5,818 nt of DNA from Frankiales bacterium (GTDB lineage Bacteria; Actinomycetota; Actinomycetes; Mycobacteriales; SCTD01): positions 1-5,818 of the forward strand of contig JAOPVD010000298.1 in NCBI GenBank assembly GCA_025966295.1. The letters run 5' to 3'. Positions within the stretch are counted from its first letter, which is position 1. Each line of letters opens with the position of its first letter. The notes under the pieces were generated by a model, which saw nothing but the letters and a program-made list of their open reading frames with translations, was not told the DNA's origin and did not search any database. Below, piece by piece: positions 1 through 5,818 of the stretch. The position numbers were made by a program, and so were the translations under genes.

Positions 1-1048
1 CCAGCAGCACGGCCAGGCCCGCGGCATCGCCCGGCTCGGCGAACAGGCCGGCGTCGCCGACCAGCCGACGGGTCTCGTGCACGTCGAACGCGACGACCGG
101 CACCCCGAACGCCATGTACTCCATGGCCTTGACCGGCGACACGACCGCTTCCAGGTTGGGCTCCAGGCCGACGTCGGCGGTGGCCAGGTAGTGGAAGGCC
201 AGCGTCTGTTCGGCCCAGCCCGGGAAGCTGGTGTGGCCCTTCACGCCGAGCTCGCGGGCCAGCTCGACGCAGGCCTGGCGGCTCTCGCCGTCCCCCACGA
301 AGGCCACGTGCACGTCGGTGCGGCCGAGGTCGTGCACGAGGTGCGCCACCGCCCGCACGGCGAGCTCGACACGGTCCTGCGGACCCATCAGGCCGAGGTA
401 CACGCAGAGCGCCGAGCGGCCGGCCCGCAGTCCGGGCAGCGGACGGCTGCTGTCGAGCTGCGCCAGCCGCGGCCCGTTGCCGACCACCGTGACGGCCTCC
501 CGCGGCACACCGCCGCGGCTGAGGGCGATGTCGCGCAGCGAACCGTTCACGGTGAGCACGTGGTCCGCGCGGCGGTAGCTCGCCCGCTCGAGGCGGAGCA
601 GCAGCCGGTGCACCAGCCGGTCGCGTCCGCCGTACCGGGCCGTGAACAGCTCCGGGGACAGCTCGCGCTGGTCGAACACGACCGGGATCCCCAGCAGCCG
701 GTAGGGGGCGGTGACGAGGAAGTAGATGTCCGGCGTGCCGCTGACCTGGATGAGGTCCACCCCGCGGCGCAGGAACGCGAGCAGCGCCAGTGCGCTGGCG
801 GCGAGCAGCGCGTAGCCGTACTCGCGGACGAAGCCGAGCTTGCTCCGCGCGTCCGGCGGCGCCCAGTACTCGCGCAGCCGCACACCGGGCACGCAGGCGT
901 TGCCCCTGTCGCGGCGGCAGATGACTGTCACGTCGTAGCCGGCTTCGACCAGAGCGCTGGCCTGCTTGCGCAGCCGGTGGTCGCGGGCCAGCGGCACGTT
1001 CTCGACGATGAGCAGGACGCGGGGCGCGGCGCTGCGCTGGACCGTCAT
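1..1048 (-). CDS. GT4-type glycosyltransferase (3' end outside window)
   Basis: A GT-B fold glycosyltransferase, expected in the cytoplasm, that would transfer a sugar from an activated donor during polysaccharide repeat-unit assembly. Seen: 349 codons from the ATG at 1048 to the window edge. The N-terminal Rossmann half begins RVLLIVENVPLARDHRLRKQ (residues 10-29), followed by DQRELSPELF (126-135) and the linker VVGNGP (188-193). The C-terminal donor half has YLGLMGPQDRVE (217-228), FVGDGE (250-255) and SPVKAMEYMAFGVPVVAF (304-321). The MGPQD and SPxKxxEYMAxGxPVVAF patterns are typical of a GT4 subgroup common in capsule and EPS loci. E310 is the expected second acid of the EX7E motif; the first is V302, with E300 nearby. 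Such enzymes usually have about 390-420 residues, so some 40-70 are missing at the window edge. The start overlaps the permease stop codon (ATGA, 1045-1048) and has no good Shine-Dalgarno sequence, suggesting translational coupling. Donor and acceptor sugars cannot be told. No six-frame ORF of conventional size hides this reading; I translated it directly. Confidence 0.93.
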   Translation of the reverse strand, partial: MTVQRSAAPRVLLIVENVPLARDHRLRKQASALVEAGYDVTVICRRDRGNACVPGVRLREYWAPPDARSKLGFVREYGYALLAASALALLAFLRRGVDLIQVSGTPDIYFLVTAPYRLLGIPVVFDQRELSPELFTARYGGRDRLVHRLLLRLERASYRRADHVLTVNGSLRDIALSRGGVPREAVTVVGNGPRLAQLDSSRPLPGLRAGRSALCVYLGLMGPQDRVELAVRAVAHLVHDLGRTDVHVAFVGDGESRQACVELARELGVKGHTSFPGWAEQTLAFHYLATADVGLEPNLEAVVSPVKAMEYMAFGVPVVAFDVHETRRLVGDAGLFAEPGDAAGLAVLL

Positions 1049-1809
1049 GGGCCGGCCAGCATGAGGACACCGAAGCCGGCGACCAGCCCGGTGAGGCTCC
1101 ACTGGTAGACCTGCTCGCCGGCGCGGCTGAACAGCCGCCGGCCGACGACCAGGTAGACGGTGGCGGCGGTGAGCGGCAGCGTCAGCCACAGCGCCGGCAC
1201 CACCGCCGGCGAGGAGGCGGCGAAGACCACGACGAGCTGGATGCTGGCCATCAGGCCGTAGCAGAAAGCGATGCTGCGCCGGATCTGCGTCTTGTCGGCG
1301 AAGGTGGTCCCGACGATCAGCGTGAGCAGCCCGCCGCCGAGGTTCGAGGCGCCGTGCACGAGCCCGAGCAGCACCAGGAGCGGCCGCAGGTGGCCGCGCA
1401 CGAACCCGGCGAACACGTGCTGCACCGGCGCGATGAGCCGGATGACCGCGGTGGCCAGCAGCATGCCGCCGACGACAGCGCGCATCCCGCCTGGGGACCC
1501 GACGACCAGCGCCAGCGCCGTGGCCACGAGCACGGCCGGGGCGCTGTAGCTCAGGAACAGCCGGCGGATCGGCTCCAGCTGCAGGCCGCCGCTGCTGGCG
1601 ACCTGCAGCGCGCTGACCGTCAGCGAGCAGGGCAGCAGGTACGCCAGCACCAGCTCGAAGGGGACGCCCAGGAGCAGCAGCGTCGGGGTGCCGAACACCA
1701 GCAGCCCGACGCCGAACACCGACTGCACCGCCGCGAGCACGGCGACGGTGACGACCATCGCCGGCGCAGGCACGGCCTGGTCGCCCACCAGCAGGGCGTC
1801 CATCAGCAT
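1045..1809 (-). CDS. TauE/SafE-family anion permease
   Basis: An integral membrane protein of 254 residues, the usual size for the TauE/SafE (sulfite exporter, DUF81-like) family, whose studied members move sulfite, sulfoacetate or related sulfur anions across the cytoplasmic membrane. Seen: seven to eight hydrophobic segments (about residues 16-38, 42-72, 86-104, 109-128, 142-166, 179-198, 202-222 and 237-252). There are two pseudo-repeated glycine-rich motifs, VFGVGLLVFGTPTLLLLG (31-48) and HGASNLGGGLLTL (152-164), each at the start of one half, as expected from the family's duplicated fold. The first ATG (1809) is preferred over the one two codons later, because AGGAGG at 1815-1820 is 5 bases upstream of it. 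It follows the phosphatase gene by 9 bases and overlaps the glycosyltransferase start. Being in an operon with ATP sulfurylase, a role with sulfate, sulfite or another sulfur anion is likely, but substrate and direction are inferred. Confidence 0.9.
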   Translation of the reverse strand: MLMDALLVGDQAVPAPAMVVTVAVLAAVQSVFGVGLLVFGTPTLLLLGVPFELVLAYLLPCSLTVSALQVASSGGLQLEPIRRLFLSYSAPAVLVATALALVVGSPGGMRAVVGGMLLATAVIRLIAPVQHVFAGFVRGHLRPLLVLLGLVHGASNLGGGLLTLIVGTTFADKTQIRRSIAFCYGLMASIQLVVVFAASSPAVVPALWLTLPLTAATVYLVVGRRLFSRAGEQVYQWSLTGLVAGFGVLMLAGP

Positions 1810-1814
1810 CGGAG

Positions 1815-1820
1815 CCTCCT
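1815..1820 (-). promoter_or_regulatory. Ribosome binding site of the permease gene
   Basis: AGGAGG on the minus strand, 5 bases before the ATG at 1809. It overlaps the TAG stop codon of the phosphatase gene (1819-1821), so ribosomes ending there can restart. It decides the start at 1809 over the in-frame ATG at 1803. Confidence 0.85.
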
Positions 1821-2475
1821 AGTCCACGTCGTCGCCGTCGGGCAGCCGGCCTAGCCGGATCACCCCGTCGCAGATGTCGAAGCGGGTCAGCGAGCCGCGG
1901 CCGACGGGGATGCGCCACTCCGGGCCCTCGACCCCGGTGAGCCAGGACACCGCGAGCCGCACCATGACGGCGTGGGTGACGGCGGCGACGGACTCGCCGG
2001 CGTGCCGGCCCCCGATCAGCTGCAGCGCCTCGATCATCCGGCTGCGGGCGTCGGACAGCCGTTCGCCGGCAGGGCAGACGGCCTGGCCGGGTGAGCCCGT
2101 GTAGAGCGCGAACGCCGCGGGGTCGAAGGCATGCGCCTCGGGCCCGGTCATCCCCTCCCAGGCGCCGTAGTCGACGTTGTTGAGCCCGTAGAGCACGCGG
2201 AGGTCGGGAAGCCGGGACTCGTCGGCGATGATCTGCGCGGTCGCGAGGGTGCGCCGCAGCGGCCCGGCGTACACCGCCTCGAGGCCGACGCCGCTGAGGG
2301 CCCGGGCCGCGTCGACCGCGTCCTGGTAGCCCTGCGCGTCGAGCGGCACGTCCCGGCGCCCTCGGTACCGGTTCTGGACGTTGAGGGTGGTCGTCCCGTG
2401 CCGCACCACGTAGACGTGGCAGGTCCCGACCGGGCTCTGCTCGGTGAGCGGGACGAGGTCGAGCTGTTGCGTCAT
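1819..2475 (-). CDS. Histidine phosphatase superfamily protein (branch 1)
   Basis: A cytoplasmic 218-residue phosphatase of the phosphoglycerate mutase-like, histidine-phosphatase superfamily, which works through a phosphohistidine intermediate. Seen: VYVVRHGTTTLN (21-32) with R25 and nucleophile H26; the strand-helix GPLRRTLATA (71-80) with R75; LNNVDYGAWEG (98-108); and VTHAVMVR (166-173) with the second catalytic histidine H168. The general-acid Glu usually found in the L-x-E-x-x-[FY]-G motif is Asn (N100), so the acid must come from elsewhere or activity is altered. Start chosen: ATG at 2475, overlapping the sat stop (ATGA, 2472-2475) and preceded by AGGGGA at 2482-2487. The frame stays open further upstream, but that stretch overlaps sat and has no homology-like features. 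The substrate is unknown; this family includes sugar-phosphate, nucleotide and cofactor phosphatases. In an operon with Sat, a phosphorylated nucleotide such as PAP is an attractive but unproven substrate. Confidence 0.93.
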   Translation of the reverse strand: MTQQLDLVPLTEQSPVGTCHVYVVRHGTTTLNVQNRYRGRRDVPLDAQGYQDAVDAARALSGVGLEAVYAGPLRRTLATAQIIADESRLPDLRVLYGLNNVDYGAWEGMTGPEAHAFDPAAFALYTGSPGQAVCPAGERLSDARSRMIEALQLIGGRHAGESVAAVTHAVMVRLAVSWLTGVEGPEWRIPVGRGSLTRFDICDGVIRLGRLPDGDDVD

Positions 2476-3983
2476 GAGGCTTCCCCTGATCGTCGGTCGG
2501 ACGTGCGCGCGGTGCGCCTGGTGTTGTGCTGGTACGGGCCGTGCAGGTGGCCGAGCCCCTGCAGCCGGCTGACGATCTCGGCGGCGACCGCGGCGACCGG
2601 CCTGCCGGCGGCGGCGACCAGCACGTCGTGGTGCAGAACGCAGTCCCGGTGGTGCTCCCCGGTGAGCAGGTGCAGGTGCACGCCGCGCCGCTGCCGGACG
2701 CCGCTGGCGTCGACGGCCACCACGCCAGGAGTCACCTGCTGGCCACCGACCACGCGGCGGTCGTCGAACTCGGCCAGCTGCCCCACCAGGGCGCGGACCA
2801 GGTTCCGCGGCGCCGCCCCGGTGCAGGAGCTCACCTGGAGCAGCAGGCCGGGCAGGCCGTGCGCGGCCGCTGCCCGCCGCAGCACCGCGGCCACCCGCCG
2901 GTCGGTGATCCACTCCGGGATCTCACCGCCTTCGGTGAGCAGCGCGCGCAGCCGCGTGCCGGACAGGGCGCGCACGGTGCCGCCCTCCGGCACCTCGCTG
3001 AGCGGCAGGTAGCTGGCCGACTCCTCGACGTAGACCAGCTGCTCGAAGTCGACGACGGCGAGGCCGATCTCGGCGGCGTGCTCCCGGGCCAGCTGCTGGG
3101 CGGCGTACGGCGGGTAGAAGACGGTCCCGTCGGCGCGGGCGCCGGGACCGGCGTGGTCGCGCCCGAGGATGAAGTGCGTGGCCCCGTAGTTGCGGCGGAT
3201 CAACGCGTGCCAGACGGCCTCGCGGGGGCCGGCCATCCGCATCGCCAGCGGCAGCAGCGACAGCAGCGCCGAGCCGGGCGGGTAGGTGGACAGCAGCTCC
3301 CGGTAGCACTTCACCCGGACCACCGCGTCCACGTCGCCGGGGCGCGTGACCCCGACCACGGGATGCAGCAGCACCTTGGCGTCGCAGGCCCGCGCGGCCC
3401 GCAGCGTGAGCTCCTGGTGGGCCCGGTGCATCGGGTTGCGCGTCTGGAAGGCGACGACCCGGTCCCAGCCCCGCTCCCCCAGCTCGGCGCGCAGCTCCGC
3501 CGGGGTGTGCCGCAGCTCCCGGAAGTCGTGGTGCTCGACGGGACGGACCACCTCGAGGACACCCGCGACGTACCAGGGGTGGGTGTGGCGCAGCAGGTGC
3601 GCGACACCGGGATGCGCCAGGTCGGCGGTGCCGAAGACGGCGAGGGCCTCGGCGTAGAGGTCGGGCCGCCACGCCTCGCGTACCTCCAGCCGGGCCAGCA
3701 GCGTCCCGTCCTGGTCGCGCAGGCTGAGCCACCGCTGCGCGTCGAGCTGCCTGACCACGGCCGTCGGCACGTCGAGCATCACGGGGACCGGCCACAGCTG
3801 CCCGTCGGCGAGCCGCATCCGGGAGCACACCGACAGGTGGTCACGCTCGCCGAGGAAGCTGGTGAGCGGGGCGAAGCCGCCGCAGGCCAGCAGCTCCAGG
3901 TCGCACCGCTGGCGCAGCGACAGGCACCAGCTCACGTCGGCGCGTGCGCGTGGCGCCGACGGTACGAGGCGGACGGTCGTCAT
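2472..3983 (-). CDS. sat: ATP sulfurylase (sulfate adenylyltransferase) with degenerate APS-kinase-like C-terminal domain
   Basis: Catalyses ATP + sulfate to adenosine 5'-phosphosulfate (APS) + PPi, the first step of sulfate activation, in the cytoplasm. The product has 503 residues. Residues 1-160 form the PUA-like N-terminal domain, with GGFAPLTSFLGERD (35-48) and RLADGQLWPVPVMLDV (57-72). Residues 160-370 are the catalytic domain, with QTRNPMHRAH (180-189, the QxRNPxHxxH nucleotide site), GRDHAGPG (274-281) and SGTRLR...GEIPEWI (341-359). All hallmark residues are present, so activity is likely. Residues 375-480 align by eye with the start and end of APS kinase, but the Walker A GLSGAGKST is replaced by SCTGAAPRN (386-394), the DGDxxR motif is reduced to something like VDASGVR (424-430), and the domain is short. 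It is therefore probably not a kinase. Single-chain Sat differs from the CysD/CysN pair that many bacteria use for assimilation, which suggests a dedicated role here. Start: ATG at 3983 with GGAAGG 7 bases upstream, overlapping the previous stop. The frame is open for 210 more codons upstream, but that part is low-complexity Arg/Pro/Ala shadow. Confidence 0.96.
   Translation of the reverse strand: MTTVRLVPSAPRARADVSWCLSLRQRCDLELLACGGFAPLTSFLGERDHLSVCSRMRLADGQLWPVPVMLDVPTAVVRQLDAQRWLSLRDQDGTLLARLEVREAWRPDLYAEALAVFGTADLAHPGVAHLLRHTHPWYVAGVLEVVRPVEHHDFRELRHTPAELRAELGERGWDRVVAFQTRNPMHRAHQELTLRAARACDAKVLLHPVVGVTRPGDVDAVVRVKCYRELLSTYPPGSALLSLLPLAMRMAGPREAVWHALIRRNYGATHFILGRDHAGPGARADGTVFYPPYAAQQLAREHAAEIGLAVVDFEQLVYVEESASYLPLSEVPEGGTVRALSGTRLRALLTEGGEIPEWITDRRVAAVLRRAAAAHGLPGLLLQVSSCTGAAPRNLVRALVGQLAEFDDRRVVGGQQVTPGVVAVDASGVRQRRGVHLHLLTGEHHRDCVLHHDVLVAAAGRPVAAVAAEIVSRLQGLGHLHGPYQHNTRRTARTSDRRSGEAS
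2482..2487 (-). promoter_or_regulatory. Ribosome binding site of the histidine phosphatase gene
   Basis: AGGGGA on the minus strand, 6 bases before the ATG at 2475 and inside the last codons of sat. It supports the short start against the longer open frame that would begin deep within sat. Confidence 0.7.
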
Positions 3984-5392
3984 GACACGGCCTTCCAGGG
4001 AGCGAGGCGGGACGGGGCGCCGCCGGGCCGGCCGATCACCGTCGGCACGTGCCGGGCCTGGGCGGTGCGTTCCGGCGACGTACGGCGCCGGAACGGTGCG
4101 CCGCCGGCGTTGTTGAGCACCGCGCCGTCGATCCGGCGCCCGACCTGCTGCAGCTGCCGCAGGGCCTCGCGCACGCTGTTCCGGTGCGTCCGGCGGGCGT
4201 CCGCGACGAGCATCACCACGTCCGCCGCCCCAACCAGGGCCAGCGAGTCCGGCCGGGTCAGCAGCGCACCGGCGTCGATCACCACCAGGTCGGCGTGCGA
4301 GGCGGCCAGGCCGATGGTCGTGCTGAGGGCGGACTCGGCGTGCGCCCGGCGGGCGTTGAGGACCTGCAGCCCCGGCACGCAGGTGGAGGCCAGGACGTGC
4401 TCGAGCCAGGGCTCCTCCTGGAACGGCGCCACCCCGTCCTGCTGCGTCACCACGACGGTCCCGGACTCGGGCGTGGGGATGTCGCCGGAGACGAGGATGA
4501 CCCGCCGGTGCGGGCTGGCGAGGGTGACGGCCAGGGACGCCGCGGTCACGCTGGTGCCCTCGCCGGCCCCCGGGCTGCTGACCAGCACCCGCTTCGCCTG
4601 CCGGTCGTGGCACAGCCGGAGGACCTTGGTGCCCAGGTAGCCGTAGCCGGCCTCGGTGATGACCGGTGGTGTGAGGTCGGTGGCCAGGCGCGCCGGCTCG
4701 ACCCTGCCGCCCTCGCGCTGATGGCCGATGGTCGCGAACACCGGCGCCCCGGAGATCTCCTCGAGCGTGTCGACGTCCCGGACCCGGCCGGTGAGGTGAT
4801 CGCGCAGGGCCGCCACGGCGAGCCCGAGGAAGAAGCCGACCAGGGCGCCGACGAGCAGCACCAGCGCGCTGTTCGCCCGTGCGGGCGCGTCCGGCAACGA
4901 GGCCGGGGTGATGAGGTAGGCGTGCGCGAGGGTGCTCGCCGGCGCCGAGACGCTGCCGACCGCGGACTCGGCGTTGCGGTAGGCGAGGTAGGCCGACGCA
5001 ACGGCCGCTGCCCGCTGCCGGGCTGCGGCGGCGTTCGGTGCCTTGTAGGCGAACCGCAGCACGTGCGTCGACACCGGCACGTTGACCGACAGGCCGTCCG
5101 CGAGCTCCCGCGGGCTCAGCTGCAGGCGCGAGGCCGCTGCCGTCAGCACCTGCCCGGATGTGGCCAGCTCCCGCTCGGTGCCCATGTCGGGCGGCTGCGG
5201 GTTCGGTCCGTTGGTGATGACGACGGGCTCCACCGCGATGCGGGCGACCGACTGGTAGACGGGCGCCTGGAGCCGGATGGCGAGCTGGGCGCTCAGCAGC
5301 ACGAGGGCGGTGATGGCGAGGATCGAGGGCAGGTAGGCGAGGACCAGCGGACGGCCGCCACGTCCGAGCCGGTCGACTGGGTTGGCGGTCAT
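3980..5392 (-). CDS. Wzz-type chain-length determinant fused to a BY-kinase-like domain (probable pseudokinase)
   Basis: An inner-membrane polysaccharide co-polymerase that would set chain length or couple polymerisation and export. Seen: 470 residues with TM1 (about 16-39), an external region of only some 134 residues (QAPVYQSVARIAVEP at 42-56, a typical Wzz start), a proline-bearing segment P163/P167/P170 just before TM2 (about 174-196), then a cytoplasmic P-loop ATPase-like domain (about 205-428). In that domain the Walker A reads PGAGEGTS (274-281), with Thr280 where BY-kinases have the ATP-binding Lys. Walker A' is VILVSGD (298-304), lacking the first Asp of DxD. Walker B is LVVIDAGALL (369-378), with Asp373 kept but the usual PP lost. 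DVVMLVADARRTHRNSVREA (391-410) and the later VLN (425-427) are standard for the fold. The C-terminus has no tyrosine cluster, so autophosphorylation of a Tyr tail is unlikely. The gene overlaps both neighbours by four bases (5389-5392 and 3980-3983). A weak purine stretch, AGAGAG, lies about 11 bases before the ATG. Confidence 0.9.
   Translation of the reverse strand: MTANPVDRLGRGGRPLVLAYLPSILAITALVLLSAQLAIRLQAPVYQSVARIAVEPVVITNGPNPQPPDMGTERELATSGQVLTAAASRLQLSPRELADGLSVNVPVSTHVLRFAYKAPNAAAARQRAAAVASAYLAYRNAESAVGSVSAPASTLAHAYLITPASLPDAPARANSALVLLVGALVGFFLGLAVAALRDHLTGRVRDVDTLEEISGAPVFATIGHQREGGRVEPARLATDLTPPVITEAGYGYLGTKVLRLCHDRQAKRVLVSSPGAGEGTSVTAASLAVTLASPHRRVILVSGDIPTPESGTVVVTQQDGVAPFQEEPWLEHVLASTCVPGLQVLNARRAHAESALSTTIGLAASHADLVVIDAGALLTRPDSLALVGAADVVMLVADARRTHRNSVREALRQLQQVGRRIDGAVLNNAGGAPFRRRTSPERTAQARHVPTVIGRPGGAPSRLAPWKAVS
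3991..3996 (-). promoter_or_regulatory. Ribosome binding site of sat
   Basis: GGAAGG on the minus strand, 7 bases before the ATG at 3983 and inside the last codons of the Wzz-like gene. It fixes the sat start at 3983 rather than at any upstream in-frame codon. Confidence 0.8.
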
Positions 5393-5818
5393 CGCGACGT
5401 CAGCTCTCTGTTGTCGGGAGCCCGGAGCGGGTCGGGCGGCGTGCTGGCGGCGCGGGCCGCGACACCGCTCAGCGCCACGAGCACGAACAGCTCGTCGGCG
5501 GCGCCCCGGTAGGTCAGGTGCGGGTCGAACAGCATGAGGAAGGTCATGACCACGAGCACCGTGCAGGTCGCGACTCCCACGGCCGCGCCTGGTCCGGGGC
5601 CGAGGGCGATGCTGCGGCGCGCCGACCGCAGCGCGGCCACGACGAAGACCACGAAGGCCCCCAGCAGCGGCAGCCCCCCGGCCCAGAGCAGCCAGGTGTA
5701 GCCGCTCTCGATCCAGACGAAGCCGGTGGCCTGGCTCGGCACCGCGACCCGGGCCGCGGGTCGTACGCCGAGCACCCAGTGGCCGTGGCTGAACAGCTGC
5801 GGCCAGAAGTGCGTGGAC
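5389..5818 (-). CDS. O-antigen ligase/EPS polymerase-like membrane protein, C-terminal part
   Basis: The last 142 residues of a multi-spanning membrane protein; the 5' part lies beyond the window. Seen: a likely external loop that includes HFWPQLFSHGHWVLGVRP, followed by WIESGYTWLLWAGGLPLLG (visible residues about 37-55), which leads into a membrane segment. Two further hydrophobic segments follow (around GVATCTVLVVMTFLMLF and ELFVLVALSGVAA), and then a short polar tail. The loop with LLGVGP-like sequence, then ESGYxWLLWxGGxPLL, is characteristic of the end of the Wzy_C/O-antigen ligase region in actinobacterial EPS loci. Such proteins act on the outer face of the cytoplasmic membrane, joining lipid-linked glycans to one another or to an acceptor. 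The open frame continues to the window edge without a stop; the GTG at 5775 is internal, not a start. It overlaps the Wzz-like gene by four bases, which is the usual partnership of polymerase with chain-length regulator. Ligase versus polymerase cannot be decided from this fragment. Confidence 0.8.
   Translation of the reverse strand, partial: STHFWPQLFSHGHWVLGVRPAARVAVPSQATGFVWIESGYTWLLWAGGLPLLGAFVVFVVAALRSARRSIALGPGPGAAVGVATCTVLVVMTFLMLFDPHLTYRGAADELFVLVALSGVAARAASTPPDPLRAPDNRELTSR

Noticed and set aside
77..1108. A 343-codon plus-strand open frame opposite the glycosyltransferase
   Set aside because: Rich in His, Arg, Gln and Ala with no domain signal; the minus strand here gives a continuous GT4 reading.
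2476..2913. A 146-residue N-terminal extension of the histidine phosphatase
   Set aside because: It is a shadow of sat rich in Arg, Gly, Ala and Pro; the phosphatase fold begins near residue 20 of the shorter form, which has its own ribosome binding site.
2923..3828. A 301-codon minus-strand frame inside sat
   Set aside because: A frame-shifted copy of sat with Arg/Ala/Gly-rich composition and no independent motifs.
2472..3983. Bifunctional ATP sulfurylase/active APS kinase
   Set aside because: The C-terminal domain lacks the GK[ST] P-loop and is too short, so kinase activity is not supported.
3984..4613. A 210-residue N-terminal extension of sat in the same frame
   Set aside because: It overlaps the conserved Wzz-like coding region, is low-complexity, and the ATG at 3983 has a good ribosome binding site and the family's normal N-terminus.
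2526..4640. A 704-codon plus-strand open frame antisense to sat and part of the Wzz-like gene
   Set aside because: It is a GC-bias shadow, rich in Gly, Arg, Pro, Gln and His with no recognisable domain, while the opposite strand encodes clear family motifs throughout.
4049..5512. A 487-codon plus-strand open frame opposite the Wzz-like gene
   Set aside because: Low-complexity composition with no motifs; fully explained as the complement of a high-GC coding frame.
5389..5775. A small stand-alone membrane protein starting at the GTG at 5775
   Set aside because: The frame stays open to the window edge with sequence that continues the O-antigen ligase-like loop, so this is the end of a larger gene.

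Overview
The window is very GC-rich and has the strong third-position G/C bias of a high-GC actinobacterium. The protein styles (an actinobacterial Wzz-like protein and a TauE/SafE permease) fit Actinobacteria. A Geodermatophilaceae-like or similar soil actinomycete is a guess that cannot be fixed from this sequence alone.

All genes lie on the minus strand and read from right to left as one tightly packed operon that runs off both ends. In transcription order they are: (1) the C-terminal part of an O-antigen ligase/polymerase-like membrane protein (5818-5389); (2) a Wzz-type chain-length protein fused to a BY-kinase-like ATPase domain with damaged Walker motifs (5392-3980); (3) a single-chain ATP sulfurylase with a C-terminal APS-kinase-like domain that has lost its P-loop (3983-2472); (4) a histidine phosphatase (2475-1819); (5) a TauE/SafE-family anion permease (1809-1045); (6) a GT4-type glycosyltransferase lacking its C-terminal end (1048-1). 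Four of the five junctions are ATGA stop/start overlaps. The fifth is a 9-base gap whose ribosome binding site overlaps the upstream stop codon. There is no intergenic space for an internal promoter or terminator, and no RNA gene, repeat, mobile element or CRISPR array was seen.

The unusual point is that sulfate activation (ATP sulfurylase) and a sulfur-anion-type permease sit inside what otherwise looks like an exopolysaccharide assembly operon (polymerase/ligase, chain-length regulator, glycosyltransferase). The simplest reading is a locus for a sulfated extracellular polysaccharide: Sat makes APS from sulfate, a kinase and a sulfotransferase outside the window complete PAPS formation and transfer, and the phosphatase and permease handle by-products or sulfur anions. 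This is inference. No active APS kinase and no sulfotransferase are visible here. Two proteins of the operon carry nucleotide-binding folds with the key P-loop lysine missing, and the phosphatase lacks the usual general-acid glutamate, so the operon may contain several regulatory or repurposed enzyme relatives.
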